From: Caulobacteraceae bacterium
GTDB taxonomy: Bacteria; Pseudomonadota; Alphaproteobacteria; Caulobacterales; Caulobacteraceae
Assembly: GCA_003136615.1 (NCBI GenBank)
Contig: PLFA01000204.1
Span: forward strand, 1-26,254
DNA length: 26,254 nt
Direction: 5' to 3'
Of the stretch, positions 1 to 7,057 are shown piece after piece. Numbering within the stretch: position 1 is the stretch's first letter; each line of letters begins with the position of its first letter. The notes under the pieces are model-generated. The model did no database searches. It worked only from the letters and a program-made list of their open reading frames with translations, and was not told the DNA's origin. The translations under genes and the position numbers were made by a program.

Positions 1-252
1 ACCATGGGCTTCAACGCGACCTTTGAGTCCATCCATCGCTGGACGTTCTGGTTCGCGACGCTCACCACGCTGTGCGGCGGCATCGGCATCCTGATCACCG
101 GCACCATCGTCGATAACTGGTATCTCTGGGGCGTCGAACACGGCATCGCGCCGGAGTATCCGCAAGTTGGGGGCCTACCCGACGGGCCGCCGCCCAAGGT
201 GGTGGTTGACATGCGCCAGCGGGCGGCCACGCCGCCGGGGGCGAGCCGCTGA
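1..252 (+). CDS. pufM: Photosynthetic reaction centre M subunit, C-terminal part (5' end outside window)
   Basis: PufM binds bacteriochlorophyll, bacteriopheophytin, quinone and the non-heme iron in the membrane core of the type-II reaction centre. Only the last 83 codons are present; the frame is open from base 1. The text TMGFNATFESIHRW followed by a hydrophobic stretch and DNWYLWGVEHGIAPEYP is the classic end of PufM, covering the last transmembrane helix and the periplasmic C-terminus. The His in IHRW corresponds to the iron ligand His M266 of Rhodobacter sphaeroides. The longer tail after APEYP resembles that of species carrying a cytochrome subunit. The stop overlaps the pufC start (TGATG at 250-254), so the two are translationally coupled. 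The ATG at position 4 is internal, not the real start. Confidence 0.96.
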   Translation, partial: TMGFNATFESIHRWTFWFATLTTLCGGIGILITGTIVDNWYLWGVEHGIAPEYPQVGGLPDGPPPKVVVDMRQRAATPPGASR

Positions 253-1310
253 TGCGCTGGGGTCCGGTTCTTCTCATCGCCGCCGTGGCGGGATTCGTCA
301 TTTTCCTGGTGACCGTCCCCGACTGGAGCCTGCCGCGCGCGGGAACACAGCTCGGAAGCCGCGCCTCCTCGATGATCCAGTTCGCGGCCGGGCCAGCGGA
401 AGACCGGCTCAATCGTCCGCCCCCGGAGATTCCCCCCTGGGCTCAGGATATTCGCCCCGCCAGCACCGCCTTCAAGAATGTGAAGGTCTTAAGCGACGTG
501 AACGCTGGGGAATTCATGCGCCTGCAGAAGGCCATGACCCAATGGGTCTCGCCGAAGCAAGGCTGCGGGTTCTGTCATGTGAGCGGCGATTATGCGTCTG
601 ACGCCAAGCCTGAAAAGCGGGCCGCGCGCCTGATGCTCACCATGACGCGCCACATCAACAGCGCCTGGCCGGACCATGTCGGGGCGGGCGGGGTCACTTG
701 CTACAGCTGCCACAGGGGCCAGCCCGTCCCCGACCAGGTCTGGTACTGGCATCCGCCAGTTCCGGTCCACCCCATGATCGACGAGCAGGAGGATTATCAC
801 GAGAAGGCTGTCACGGTTCGCAAGTTCTTTCCCGATGAGGGGTTCGAGGAATATCTGCTGGAGAGGACGTCGGGGCTGGGCCAATCCCAGACGCCGCTTC
901 CCAGCGGCCAGGCCGTGTCACAGATCGAGGTCAAGCGCCTCTATGAGGTGATGATGCAGATGTCGGACGGCATCGGCGTCAATTGCGGCTTCTGCCACAA
1001 CTCGCGGGCCTTTTTTGACTGGCGCCAGAGCACGCCCCAGCGATGGACGGGCTTTTCGGGCATCCAGATGACGCGGAACATCAACCGCGATTATCTTGTG
1101 CCCTTGGCCGCTATCTCGCCGCTCACGCGTCAGGGTCCGGGCGACGCCGCCCCTCAGGTGGGAAACGCCCTGGCCAATTGCGCCACCTGCCACCAGGGCG
1201 CGCCGAAGCCCCTGGGCGGCGCCAACCTGCTGAAGACCTTTCCAGAGCTTAAGGGTCCCGATCCGCATGTCGCCGCGTCCGGACCGGTTTCACCCCCCGG
1301 CCGATCGTAA
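252..1310 (+). CDS. pufC: Tetraheme cytochrome c subunit of the reaction centre
   Basis: PufC sits on the periplasmic side of the reaction centre and re-reduces the photo-oxidised special pair. The 352-residue product has four CxxCH heme sites at about residues 105-109 (CGFCH), 150-154 (CYSCH), 245-249 (CGFCH) and 310-314 (CATCH). Helices rich in Met (about M89, M131 and M233-237) precede them and match the family's Met axial ligands. The N-terminus (residues 5-22) is one hydrophobic helix with no lipobox cysteine. It therefore probably stays as an uncleaved anchor, unlike the lipoprotein PufC of Blastochloris viridis. It overlaps pufM by one base and is followed 14 nt later by puhA, which has its own strong RBS. 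Confidence 0.97.
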   Translation: MRWGPVLLIAAVAGFVIFLVTVPDWSLPRAGTQLGSRASSMIQFAAGPAEDRLNRPPPEIPPWAQDIRPASTAFKNVKVLSDVNAGEFMRLQKAMTQWVSPKQGCGFCHVSGDYASDAKPEKRAARLMLTMTRHINSAWPDHVGAGGVTCYSCHRGQPVPDQVWYWHPPVPVHPMIDEQEDYHEKAVTVRKFFPDEGFEEYLLERTSGLGQSQTPLPSGQAVSQIEVKRLYEVMMQMSDGIGVNCGFCHNSRAFFDWRQSTPQRWTGFSGIQMTRNINRDYLVPLAAISPLTRQGPGDAAPQVGNALANCATCHQGAPKPLGGANLLKTFPELKGPDPHVAASGPVSPPGRS

Positions 1311-1324
1311 AAAGGAGAACGCCC

Positions 1325-2086
1325 ATGGGCGCCATCACCGACCATCTCGACTTCGCCCAACTTCTTGTGGCCGCGTTCTTCATCTTTTTCATCGGCCTGG
1401 TTCTGCACCTGCGTCAGGAAGATAAACGCGAAGGCTATCCCTTGAAGGATCCCGCTGGCGGCCCCGATCAGGTGGGTTTTCCAGAACTTCCCACGGCGAA
1501 GGTGTTTGTTTTGCGGGAAGGCGGCCAAGTCACCGCGCCCCACGCCGATCCGCAGCGTGAACTGGCGGCCCGTCGCCTCCACCCGGATCCTGGCTCGCCC
1601 CTTGTTCCCACGGGGGACCCCTTGGCGGACGGCGTGGGACCGGCGGCCTGGGCCTTGCGAAAAGAGAGCCCCATGTTTTTCCAGCCCGGCATGGTCCAGG
1701 TCGCGCCGCTGCGGCGTCTGGACGGCTATTCGATCCTTCCGGGAGATCCGGATCCCCGCGGCATGACGGTGGTCGGTTCCGACGGCGCCGCCGTCGGGGT
1801 CGTGGCGGATGTGTGGTTCGACCGGGGCGTCAAGATTGTGCGCTATCTCGAGGTGGCGCTGGATGAGACGGTCTCAACCGGTCGGGCCCTCGTGCCCATC
1901 TATGATTGCGACATCAACTCGAAGCGCGGCCGCGTGAAGGTGTCGGCCGCGCCGGCGGCCCGTTTCGCGGATGCGCCCCGGTTGCGGGACCCCGATCAGA
2001 TCACCGCGCGGGAGGAAGATAAGGTCAGCGCCTTCTTTGCCGGCTCAGAGTTCTACGTGGCCCATTCCACCGGGGTGACGGCATGA
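1325..2086 (+). CDS. puhA: Photosynthetic reaction centre H subunit
   Basis: The H subunit caps the cytoplasmic face of the reaction centre and carries protons to the secondary quinone. The 253-residue length is normal for the family. One transmembrane helix lies at about residues 9-27, followed by LRQEDKREGYPL. The conserved core includes RYLEVAL, whose Glu matches the proton-path residue Glu H173 of Rhodobacter sphaeroides. Near the C-terminus is DQITAREEDKVSAFFAG, nearly identical to the Rhodobacter motif. A strong RBS (AAAGGAGAA, about 1311-1319) precedes the ATG. The stop overlaps the puhB start by 4 nt (ATGA). It follows pufC directly; in most purple bacteria puhA lies in a separate puh operon. 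Confidence 0.97.
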   Translation: MGAITDHLDFAQLLVAAFFIFFIGLVLHLRQEDKREGYPLKDPAGGPDQVGFPELPTAKVFVLREGGQVTAPHADPQRELAARRLHPDPGSPLVPTGDPLADGVGPAAWALRKESPMFFQPGMVQVAPLRRLDGYSILPGDPDPRGMTVVGSDGAAVGVVADVWFDRGVKIVRYLEVALDETVSTGRALVPIYDCDINSKRGRVKVSAAPAARFADAPRLRDPDQITAREEDKVSAFFAGSEFYVAHSTGVTA

Positions 2087-2697
2087 CCGCCGCCCTTGCC
2101 ATCGCCACGCCGGGCGAGACACGGACCGAGGACGCCCCGCGACCGCTGGGTCCCGCCCTGAGCTGGAAGGGGCGCCCCGCCTGGCGATCCTGCGTCATCC
2201 GGATCTGGCGCGCGCCCCTGGTCGCCGTCTATTTTGGGCTGCTTCTGGCGGACGCCGCCAGGATATCCCTGACCACGCCCGCGCATTCCGATCTCCTGGG
2301 CGACGCCGCGCTTCTGGCTATCGCGCTCGGGGCGCTCGGGCTGTTGGCGCTCCTCGCCTGGCTCACCGTGCGGACCACCACCTACATCATCAGCGATCAC
2401 CACGTTGAAATGCATTTTGGCATCGGGCTGCAGGCCAAGCTGGTCATCCCCTTCGGGGCCATCGAGCACGTGGCAATCCGCGTGTATGGCGACCAGACTG
2501 GGGACATCGCCCTTCGGCTGATCAAGGGGCAGGGGGTTCTCTATCTCAAGCTCTGGCCGCATGCGCGACCCTGGCGATGGTTCAGGGCCGAGCCCATGTT
2601 GCGTTGTGTGCCACGGGCCGGGGTGGTGGGAACCCTGCTGTCTCGCGCGGTGGCCGCCGAGGCCGCGGCGCATGCGGCGAGCCGCGGCGTTACTTAG
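2083..2697 (+). CDS. puhB: Photosynthetic complex assembly protein PuhB
   Basis: PuhB is a membrane protein needed for efficient reaction-centre assembly, acting with PuhA. The 204-residue product has two hydrophobic helices (about residues 44-63 and 67-92). They are followed by a bacterial PH-like domain starting at TTTYIISDHHVEMHFGIG and running through an alternating hydrophobic beta pattern to RCVPRAGVVG. That layout is the hallmark of PuhB. The start overlaps the puhA stop (ATGA), and the stop codon overlaps that of the convergent FNT gene by 4 nt. No puhC follows, so the usual puhABC string is cut short here. Confidence 0.9.
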   Translation: MTAALAIATPGETRTEDAPRPLGPALSWKGRPAWRSCVIRIWRAPLVAVYFGLLLADAARISLTTPAHSDLLGDAALLAIALGALGLLALLAWLTVRTTTYIISDHHVEMHFGIGLQAKLVIPFGAIEHVAIRVYGDQTGDIALRLIKGQGVLYLKLWPHARPWRWFRAEPMLRCVPRAGVVGTLLSRAVAAEAAAHAASRGVT

Positions 2698-3563
2698 TCG
2701 GAGGACGCCTTGCTCGGCATCTCGTCGGCGACCTGGGCATAGGAAATGAGGGTGAACAGGGCCGTTCCGCCGATAATGTTGCCGAGCAGGGTGGGACCGC
2801 CAAAAACAAAGACCAGATGGCCGAAGGATTCCCGCCCCGCCAAGACCAGCATGAAGGATTCCAGGCTCCCGGCCACGATGTGCGAAAACTGTGCGATGGA
2901 GATCAGATATGTCATGACCCCGACCACGACGATTTTGGCGGTCTCGGCATTGGGTATCAGCCAGACCATGGCGGCCATGAGGAAGCCGGCGCCGGCCGCT
3001 TTGAAGGTCACCGCCCATGGCCCGTCGGACAGGGATTGGCCAGCGATCTGGAGCATCGCGCCGCGCATGTCGTCTGAAACGGCCGGGGTGTAGGTCCAGA
3101 AAAGCGCCGCCACGAACGTGCCCACGAGGTTCGCCACAAGAACCACCGCCCACAGCCGCGCGAGTTTTAGAAGATTGTCGCGGTTAGGCTTTGCGGCGAA
3201 GGGAAGCACGCCGGTGATGGTGTTTTCCGTGAAGAGTTGCTGGCGCGCCAGGATCACCATCATGAACCCCACGGGATAGCCCAGGCTGGTGACGAGGCTC
3301 GCCCAAGGCGCATCCGGCAGCTCGTGTCGAAGCACGCCCTGGGCCAGAAGCGAAAAGCTGATGGATAGCCCCCCGGCCACGCCGGACCACCACAGAGAGG
3401 TGATGGGCCGCTTCATCTCCTCCACGCCTTCGCGGCGCAGAATCTCATAGATCATCGGGGTGCTGAGTTCGGCCCGCTCCTCGATATCGTCGGCCTTCTT
3501 GTCTTCGGAGCGGTGTTCCGAATCGTCATTCGGAGTCTGTCCTCGTTGCGACTGCCCGCTCAT
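2694..3563 (-). CDS. Formate/nitrite transporter (FNT) family membrane channel, YfdC-like
   Basis: FNT proteins are pentameric inner-membrane channels for small monovalent anions such as formate or nitrite. The 289-residue product has a charged cytoplasmic N-terminus (about 45 residues, DDSEHRSEDKKADDIEERAE) and then six hydrophobic helices. The extended N-terminus suits the YfdC branch rather than FocA or NirC. The segment AQFSHIVAGS carries the central pore histidine of the family, and LFTENTITGVLP matches a pore-loop region. I chose the ATG at 3563 because GGGAGG lies 8 nt upstream; an in-frame ATG 48 nt upstream lacks a comparable RBS. A possible EcfG site (GGAAC-N16-CATT) lies 37 nt upstream. 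The substrate cannot be told from sequence. Confidence 0.88.
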   Translation of the reverse strand: MSGQSQRGQTPNDDSEHRSEDKKADDIEERAELSTPMIYEILRREGVEEMKRPITSLWWSGVAGGLSISFSLLAQGVLRHELPDAPWASLVTSLGYPVGFMMVILARQQLFTENTITGVLPFAAKPNRDNLLKLARLWAVVLVANLVGTFVAALFWTYTPAVSDDMRGAMLQIAGQSLSDGPWAVTFKAAGAGFLMAAMVWLIPNAETAKIVVVGVMTYLISIAQFSHIVAGSLESFMLVLAGRESFGHLVFVFGGPTLLGNIIGGTALFTLISYAQVADEMPSKASSD

Positions 3564-3599
3564 CGCCGCAACCTCCCTAACGCTCGGCAAGTTCTTAAA

Positions 3600-3624
3600 A
3601 ATGATCGGCAAACACGACGGTTCC
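3600..3624 (-). promoter_or_regulatory. Possible EcfG-type promoter of the FNT gene
   Basis: Read on the minus strand, GGAAC (3624-3620) is followed after 16 nt by CATT (3603-3600). The alphaproteobacterial general-stress sigma EcfG recognises GGAAC-N16/17-CGTT. The -35 element is perfect and the -10 has one mismatch. The -10 sits 36 nt before the chosen start codon, almost the same geometry as at csbD. Confidence 0.4.
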
Positions 3625-3723
3625 CTTGAGAGCTAAGAAGCGGAAAAACGGCGAGCGAGGTCCATGTGGCTGCAACGAAAGCGCCTGCCGCCTCGTTGTG
3701 CTCGGCAATCACAGGAGGTTGTC

Positions 3724-4686
3724 ATGGATGATCACGAATTGGGGCGGATCGCCCACATTGAGACCGATGCGGACACGCGCGCCGATAGCGCCGCGCCTGA
3801 GGGGAATGTGCTTTCCGACCCCACGACGAAGTACGCCCAGCCGCCCTTCAAACGTCAATTTCAACCTTGGCCTGGCCTTGCGAGCCGCATGGAGCCCAAG
3901 CCTGATCATGGCGAGACCAGCTATCGCGGATCAGGTCGTCTCAATGGCCGAAAGGCGCTGATCACCGGCGGCGATTCCGGCATGGGCCGGGCGGCGGCCA
4001 TCGCTTTCGCCCGAGAAGGCGCCGACGTCGCCATCAATTATCTCCCCGACGAGGAGGAGGATGCGCGAGAGGTGATGGAGATCATCACCGCGGAGGGCCG
4101 AACCGGCGTGGCGATTCCCGGCGATCTGCGTGACGAGGCCTTCTGTGTGCGTCTCATCGCGCAGGCCGCGGAGACATTGGGCGGACTCGACATCCTGGTG
4201 AGTAACGCCGGGCGCCAGCAGTCCCACGACTCGATCCTGGACATCTCCACCGAAGATTTCGACGCGACGATGAAGACCAATATCTATGCGCCGTTCTGGC
4301 TGATCAAGGCGGCCCTGCCGCACCTGAAGCCCGGCTCCGCGATCATCGGCACCACCTCGGAACAGGCCTATGATCCGACGCCCGATCTCTATGACTATGC
4401 CCAGACCAAGGCCGCGACGATGAACTATGTGAAGTCCCTCGCCAAACAATTGGCGCCGAAAGGCATCCGTGTGAATGGCGTCGCCCCGGGGCCGGTCTGG
4501 ACGCCCCTTCAGGTGAGCGGCGGCGCCAGCCAGGACAAGCTGGAAAAGTTCGGCGGCCAAACGCCCCTCGGACGCCCGGGCCAGCCCGCCGAGCTGGGCT
4601 CCATCTATGTGCAATTGGCCGCGGAGGACGCCAGCTTCGCGACGGGTCAGGTTTATGGCGCGGCGGGAGGATCCGGACAGCCTTAG
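3724..4686 (+). CDS. Short-chain dehydrogenase of the general-stress (GSP39/YghA) type
   Basis: This is an NAD(P)-dependent short-chain dehydrogenase of 320 residues. It has the roughly 70-residue N-terminal extension (PPFKRQFQPWPGLASRMEPK) typical of the Bacillus GSP39 and E. coli YghA group. The Rossmann motif TGGDSGMGRA is followed by NAG, an active-site Ser (TTSEQAY) and the YxxxK pair in YDYAQTK, so it looks catalytically intact. The ATG at 3724 is preceded by a perfect AGGAGG (3713-3718); a longer in-frame start 60 nt upstream lacks this. It is divergent from the FNT gene. Its end meets the ArsB gene tail-to-tail with 4 nt between stop codons. The substrate is unknown; family members are often stress-induced. 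Confidence 0.92.
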   Translation: MDDHELGRIAHIETDADTRADSAAPEGNVLSDPTTKYAQPPFKRQFQPWPGLASRMEPKPDHGETSYRGSGRLNGRKALITGGDSGMGRAAAIAFAREGADVAINYLPDEEEDAREVMEIITAEGRTGVAIPGDLRDEAFCVRLIAQAAETLGGLDILVSNAGRQQSHDSILDISTEDFDATMKTNIYAPFWLIKAALPHLKPGSAIIGTTSEQAYDPTPDLYDYAQTKAATMNYVKSLAKQLAPKGIRVNGVAPGPVWTPLQVSGGASQDKLEKFGGQTPLGRPGQPAELGSIYVQLAAEDASFATGQVYGAAGGSGQP

Positions 4687-4690
4687 GCGC

Positions 4691-5947
4691 CTAGACCAGC
4701 AACCTCACGCCAACAGCCAGGATCAGCGCTGGCGGCATGACGAGGGCGCCGACCTTGAGGAACTTGATGAAGCTTACATCCTCACCCTCGCGGCGGATGG
4801 CCGTGAGCCAGAGGATGGTCGCCAGCGATCCGGTGATCGAGAGGTTCGGCCCCAGATCCACCCCGATCAGGAGGGCGTCGATGACCGTCTTTGGCGCGTG
4901 GGCCTGAATGGTCGCGGCGCTGGCGATAAGGCCGGCGGGCAGGTTGTTCATGAGATTGGAGACCACGGCCAGAGCAAGGCCCCAGATCGCCGCGGCCCCG
5001 TCCTCCGAGGCTGACGCGCCGGCGCGCAACAGGTTCGCCAGAGCGGTTGTAAGTCCGCTTTGATTCAACGCCTCCACCATCACGAACAGTCCCGCCACGA
5101 GGGGCAGCACCGCCCAGGACACGCCCCCCAGAATGGGAATCGGCGAGGCGCGCCTGCGGATCAAAACCACGGCCGTCGTCAGGACGCCCGTGATGCAGGT
5201 GGGGGCGCCCAAATGCAGGCCGAGCGCCGACACGATCAAGAGCGTCGCCGCCGTCAGGATGAGGCCGATCAGAGCAGTGCATGCCCCGGCCGAAAGCCTT
5301 GGCGGGTCCCCGTCGCCTTCCAGGTCCCCGACCAGGGCCGCGCGCTGCGACCAGCGAAGCATGCCATAGGTGGCCAGAATGGAGAGGAGCGAGGGCAGGG
5401 CGAAACTTGCCAGCCAGGGCCCGAGCGGCGGCACGTGATCGCCATACAGAACCAGGTTCGCGGGATTGGAAATCGGCAGAACAAAGCTCGCGGCATTGGC
5501 GATGAAGGCGCAGATGAACAGATAGGGCAGGGGATCAGCCTTGGCTGTCTTGGCCGCCGCGAACACCGCGGGCGTCAGCACAACCGCGGTTGCGTCATTG
5601 GACAGAAAGGCCGTGACCCCGACACCGACGCCATAGATCAGCAGGAAAAGCCGCCTGGGCGAACGGTTCGCATGATTGACAGCAAAGGCGGCGACCCATT
5701 CAAAGAGCCCCTCCCGCCGGGCGATTTCCGACAGCAGCATCATACCGATGAGGAACAGATAGACGTCGAGGCCCTTGGCGACAGCCCGCGCCCCGTCGGC
5801 TAGCGGCAACAGTCCTAACAGGATGATCAGCACCGCGCCCGTGACAGCCCAAACCGCTTCGGGCCACTTGAACGGGCGGATCAGAACGCCGGCTGTCGCC
5901 AGCGCAGAGATCGCCCAGATGGCGCCGTGGGAGGACGTGGGCGTCAT
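4691..5947 (-). CDS. ArsB/NhaD-superfamily permease, probable arsenite efflux protein
   Basis: The 418-residue product has about 11-12 hydrophobic helices and the length expected for ArsB. Diagnostic segments are FLSNDATAVVLTP, the NPANLVLYG re-entrant motif, NLMNNLPAG, and GPNLSITGSLATILW near the C-terminus. ArsB exports arsenite or antimonite, driven by the membrane potential or by ArsA. No arsR, arsC, arsA or acr3 lies beside it, so arsenite as the substrate is an inference from family. Related ion-transporter superfamily members move other anions or sodium. The chosen ATG has no clear Shine-Dalgarno sequence. Confidence 0.82.
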   Translation of the reverse strand: MTPTSSHGAIWAISALATAGVLIRPFKWPEAVWAVTGAVLIILLGLLPLADGARAVAKGLDVYLFLIGMMLLSEIARREGLFEWVAAFAVNHANRSPRRLFLLIYGVGVGVTAFLSNDATAVVLTPAVFAAAKTAKADPLPYLFICAFIANAASFVLPISNPANLVLYGDHVPPLGPWLASFALPSLLSILATYGMLRWSQRAALVGDLEGDGDPPRLSAGACTALIGLILTAATLLIVSALGLHLGAPTCITGVLTTAVVLIRRRASPIPILGGVSWAVLPLVAGLFVMVEALNQSGLTTALANLLRAGASASEDGAAAIWGLALAVVSNLMNNLPAGLIASAATIQAHAPKTVIDALLIGVDLGPNLSITGSLATILWLTAIRREGEDVSFIKFLKVGALVMPPALILAVGVRLLV

Positions 5948-6067
5948 GGGGAATAACGCATTGCGCCGTTTAGACCGTCTGTTCCAGGGCGGCGCGGACG
6001 CGCCTCTCGGTGCTGGGCCCCAAGAGGGCGGAGGTCACTGAATGTTGCGGGCGCGTCTGGCCCCAGG

Positions 6068-6502
6068 TCAGCGCGGGAGTGTGCCTAGCTCGTCATGGCT
6101 ATGCGTCGGCTGCGCGGGCTTGGTGGGCGTCTCGGTCGATGACGGGGGGGAGGCGTTGGCCAGGCAGCTCAGTCGGATGGACTTGCGTTCATTGTCCGTC
6201 TTGCCCTTGGCGTTCGCCTCGGCGGCGCACTGACGGGATCTCTGCGTCCGGTCCGCCCCGCTGGGGGCGGTGACGGCCTTGGCGGAAACCGACCCCTTGT
6301 CCGCATGGGTGGGGGAGGCGGGGGCGAGAGCGCCTTGCAGGCAGGTCTTGTGGAAAGTGGTCCGTTCCGCGCCATGCAGGCCCTTCTTATTGGCCTCCGC
6401 CCAGCAGGCGTTCGATCTTTCGGTGGTTGAGGTCGCGACAGCCCACACGGGCGTCGCCAATCCGGCCACCGTCAATATTATAGTCACGATTTGCCGGTGC
6501 AT
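6068..6502 (-). CDS. Exported PsiF-repeat protein
   Basis: The product has 144 residues. An N-terminal signal peptide (MHRQIVTIILTVAGLATPVWA) precedes two PsiF-type repeats. The first is around NACWAEANKKGLHGAERTTF with a Cys-Leu end; the second is around RSRQCAAEANAKGKTDNER and ends LSCL. Each repeat has a pair of conserved cysteines, so disulphides in the periplasm are likely. E. coli psiF is phosphate-starvation inducible, but its function is unknown. The start was chosen because GGGAG lies 7 nt upstream; longer in-frame starts would bury the signal peptide. It follows the small membrane-protein gene at 6523-6696 by 20 nt on the same strand, so both may share the promoter near 6823. Confidence 0.78.
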   Translation of the reverse strand: MHRQIVTIILTVAGLATPVWAVATSTTERSNACWAEANKKGLHGAERTTFHKTCLQGALAPASPTHADKGSVSAKAVTAPSGADRTQRSRQCAAEANAKGKTDNERKSIRLSCLANASPPSSTETPTKPAQPTHSHDELGTLPR

Positions 6503-6522
6503 TTTCAATCTCCCAATAAACA

Positions 6523-6696
6523 TCATCGACGCGCTGAGAAGTCCAAAACGCTCCGATTTCTCTCCGTTACAAGATGCGCGATGAATAGAGCGGCCACCAG
6601 GACCGGAACGACGCGGATAAAGAACCCGGGCGCGTGAAGGGCGAATAGGGCCAGGGCCCAGGCGATGATGAGAAGGATGGCGAGAATGGCGAACAC
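6523..6696 (-). CDS. Small two-helix membrane protein, lmo0937/DUF5670-like
   Basis: This 57-residue ORF opens with GTG at 6696 and stops with TGA at 6523-6525. The product is VFAILAILLIIAWALALFAL, then HAPGFF, then a second hydrophobic helix (RVVPVLVAALFIAHLV), and ends in a charged tail (TERNRSVLDFSARR). Two short helices joined by a Gly-Phe turn match the layout of the lmo0937-family small membrane proteins, which are common in stress islands. AGGGAG lies about 10 nt upstream of the GTG, inside an 18-bp tandem repeat. The GTG start and spacing are less than ideal. The composition and context near csbD and psiF argue that it is real. Function is unknown. Confidence 0.6.
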   Translation of the reverse strand: MFAILAILLIIAWALALFALHAPGFFIRVVPVLVAALFIAHLVTERNRSVLDFSARR

Positions 6697-6697
6697 G

Positions 6698-6733
6698 ATG
6701 TTTCACTCCCTAAGAATGTTTCACTCCCTAAGA
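6698..6733. repeat. Perfect 18-bp tandem direct repeat, two copies, at the small-gene RBS
   Basis: ATGTTTCACTCCCTAAGA occurs at 6698-6715 and again, with no gap or mismatch, at 6716-6733. On the minus strand each copy holds AGGGAG, the proposed Shine-Dalgarno of the 57-residue gene. The gene's leader therefore carries a duplicated ribosome-binding segment. Confidence 0.9.
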
Positions 6734-6797
6734 TCATCGCCAGACGGCCGCTCCCGCGCGCCACAGGAAGAAGCGCGGCATTGGAATTTGAAAGCTG

Positions 6798-6823
6798 AAC
6801 AATTTCACCCCGTTTTCGGTTCC
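6798..6823 (-). promoter_or_regulatory. Possible EcfG-type promoter of the small membrane protein and psiF-like genes
   Basis: On the minus strand GGAAC (6823-6819), 17 nt, then TGTT (6801-6798). The EcfG consensus is GGAAC-N16/17-CGTT, so only the first -10 base differs. It points towards the GTG at 6696, leaving a leader of roughly 90 nt that includes the tandem repeat. Confidence 0.45.
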
Positions 6824-6999
6824 ATGGCCCCGGTCCAGGACGCAGGCGCGTTCTCGCGGCGGACTCTTTTCCACATCCCTCAAAGGCCGCGTCGCATCTG
6901 CGCCCCCACTGGCGCGCCTTCTATCCGGAGGGGGGGGGCGCAAGGTCAATCCTTCCAACGGGAATTGAATTAGCTCGGCAATTTGACCGGACGCCCCGT

Positions 7000-7024
7000 G
7001 GAACCCGTCTTGGCTTTCGTCGTT
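7000..7024 (+). promoter_or_regulatory. EcfG general-stress promoter of the csbD-like gene
   Basis: GGAAC at 7000-7004, exactly 16 nt, then CGTT at 7021-7024. This is a perfect match to the alphaproteobacterial EcfG (PhyR-NepR-controlled) promoter. The -10 lies 33 nt before the csbD ATG, a normal leader length, and CsbD-like proteins are common members of general-stress regulons. Confidence 0.8.
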
Positions 7025-7057
7025 TTCCTCACACTGCACACCTCAAAAAGGAGCGAA

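Noticed and set aside
2053..3153. 366-residue minus-strand frame across puhB and the FNT gene
   Set aside because: It is antisense to puhB and in another frame of the FNT gene, both of which have clear family signatures; its product is low-complexity Arg/Gly/Pro-rich.
5957..6002. EcfG-like promoter upstream of the ArsB gene
   Set aside because: GTTCC is present (GGAAC on the minus strand), but no CGTT-like element lies 16-17 nt from it; the nearest is 22 nt away.
5775..6041. 88-residue plus-strand frame upstream of the psiF-like gene
   Set aside because: Mostly antisense to the ArsB gene start, with no RBS or family resemblance; its tail only fills the short gap.
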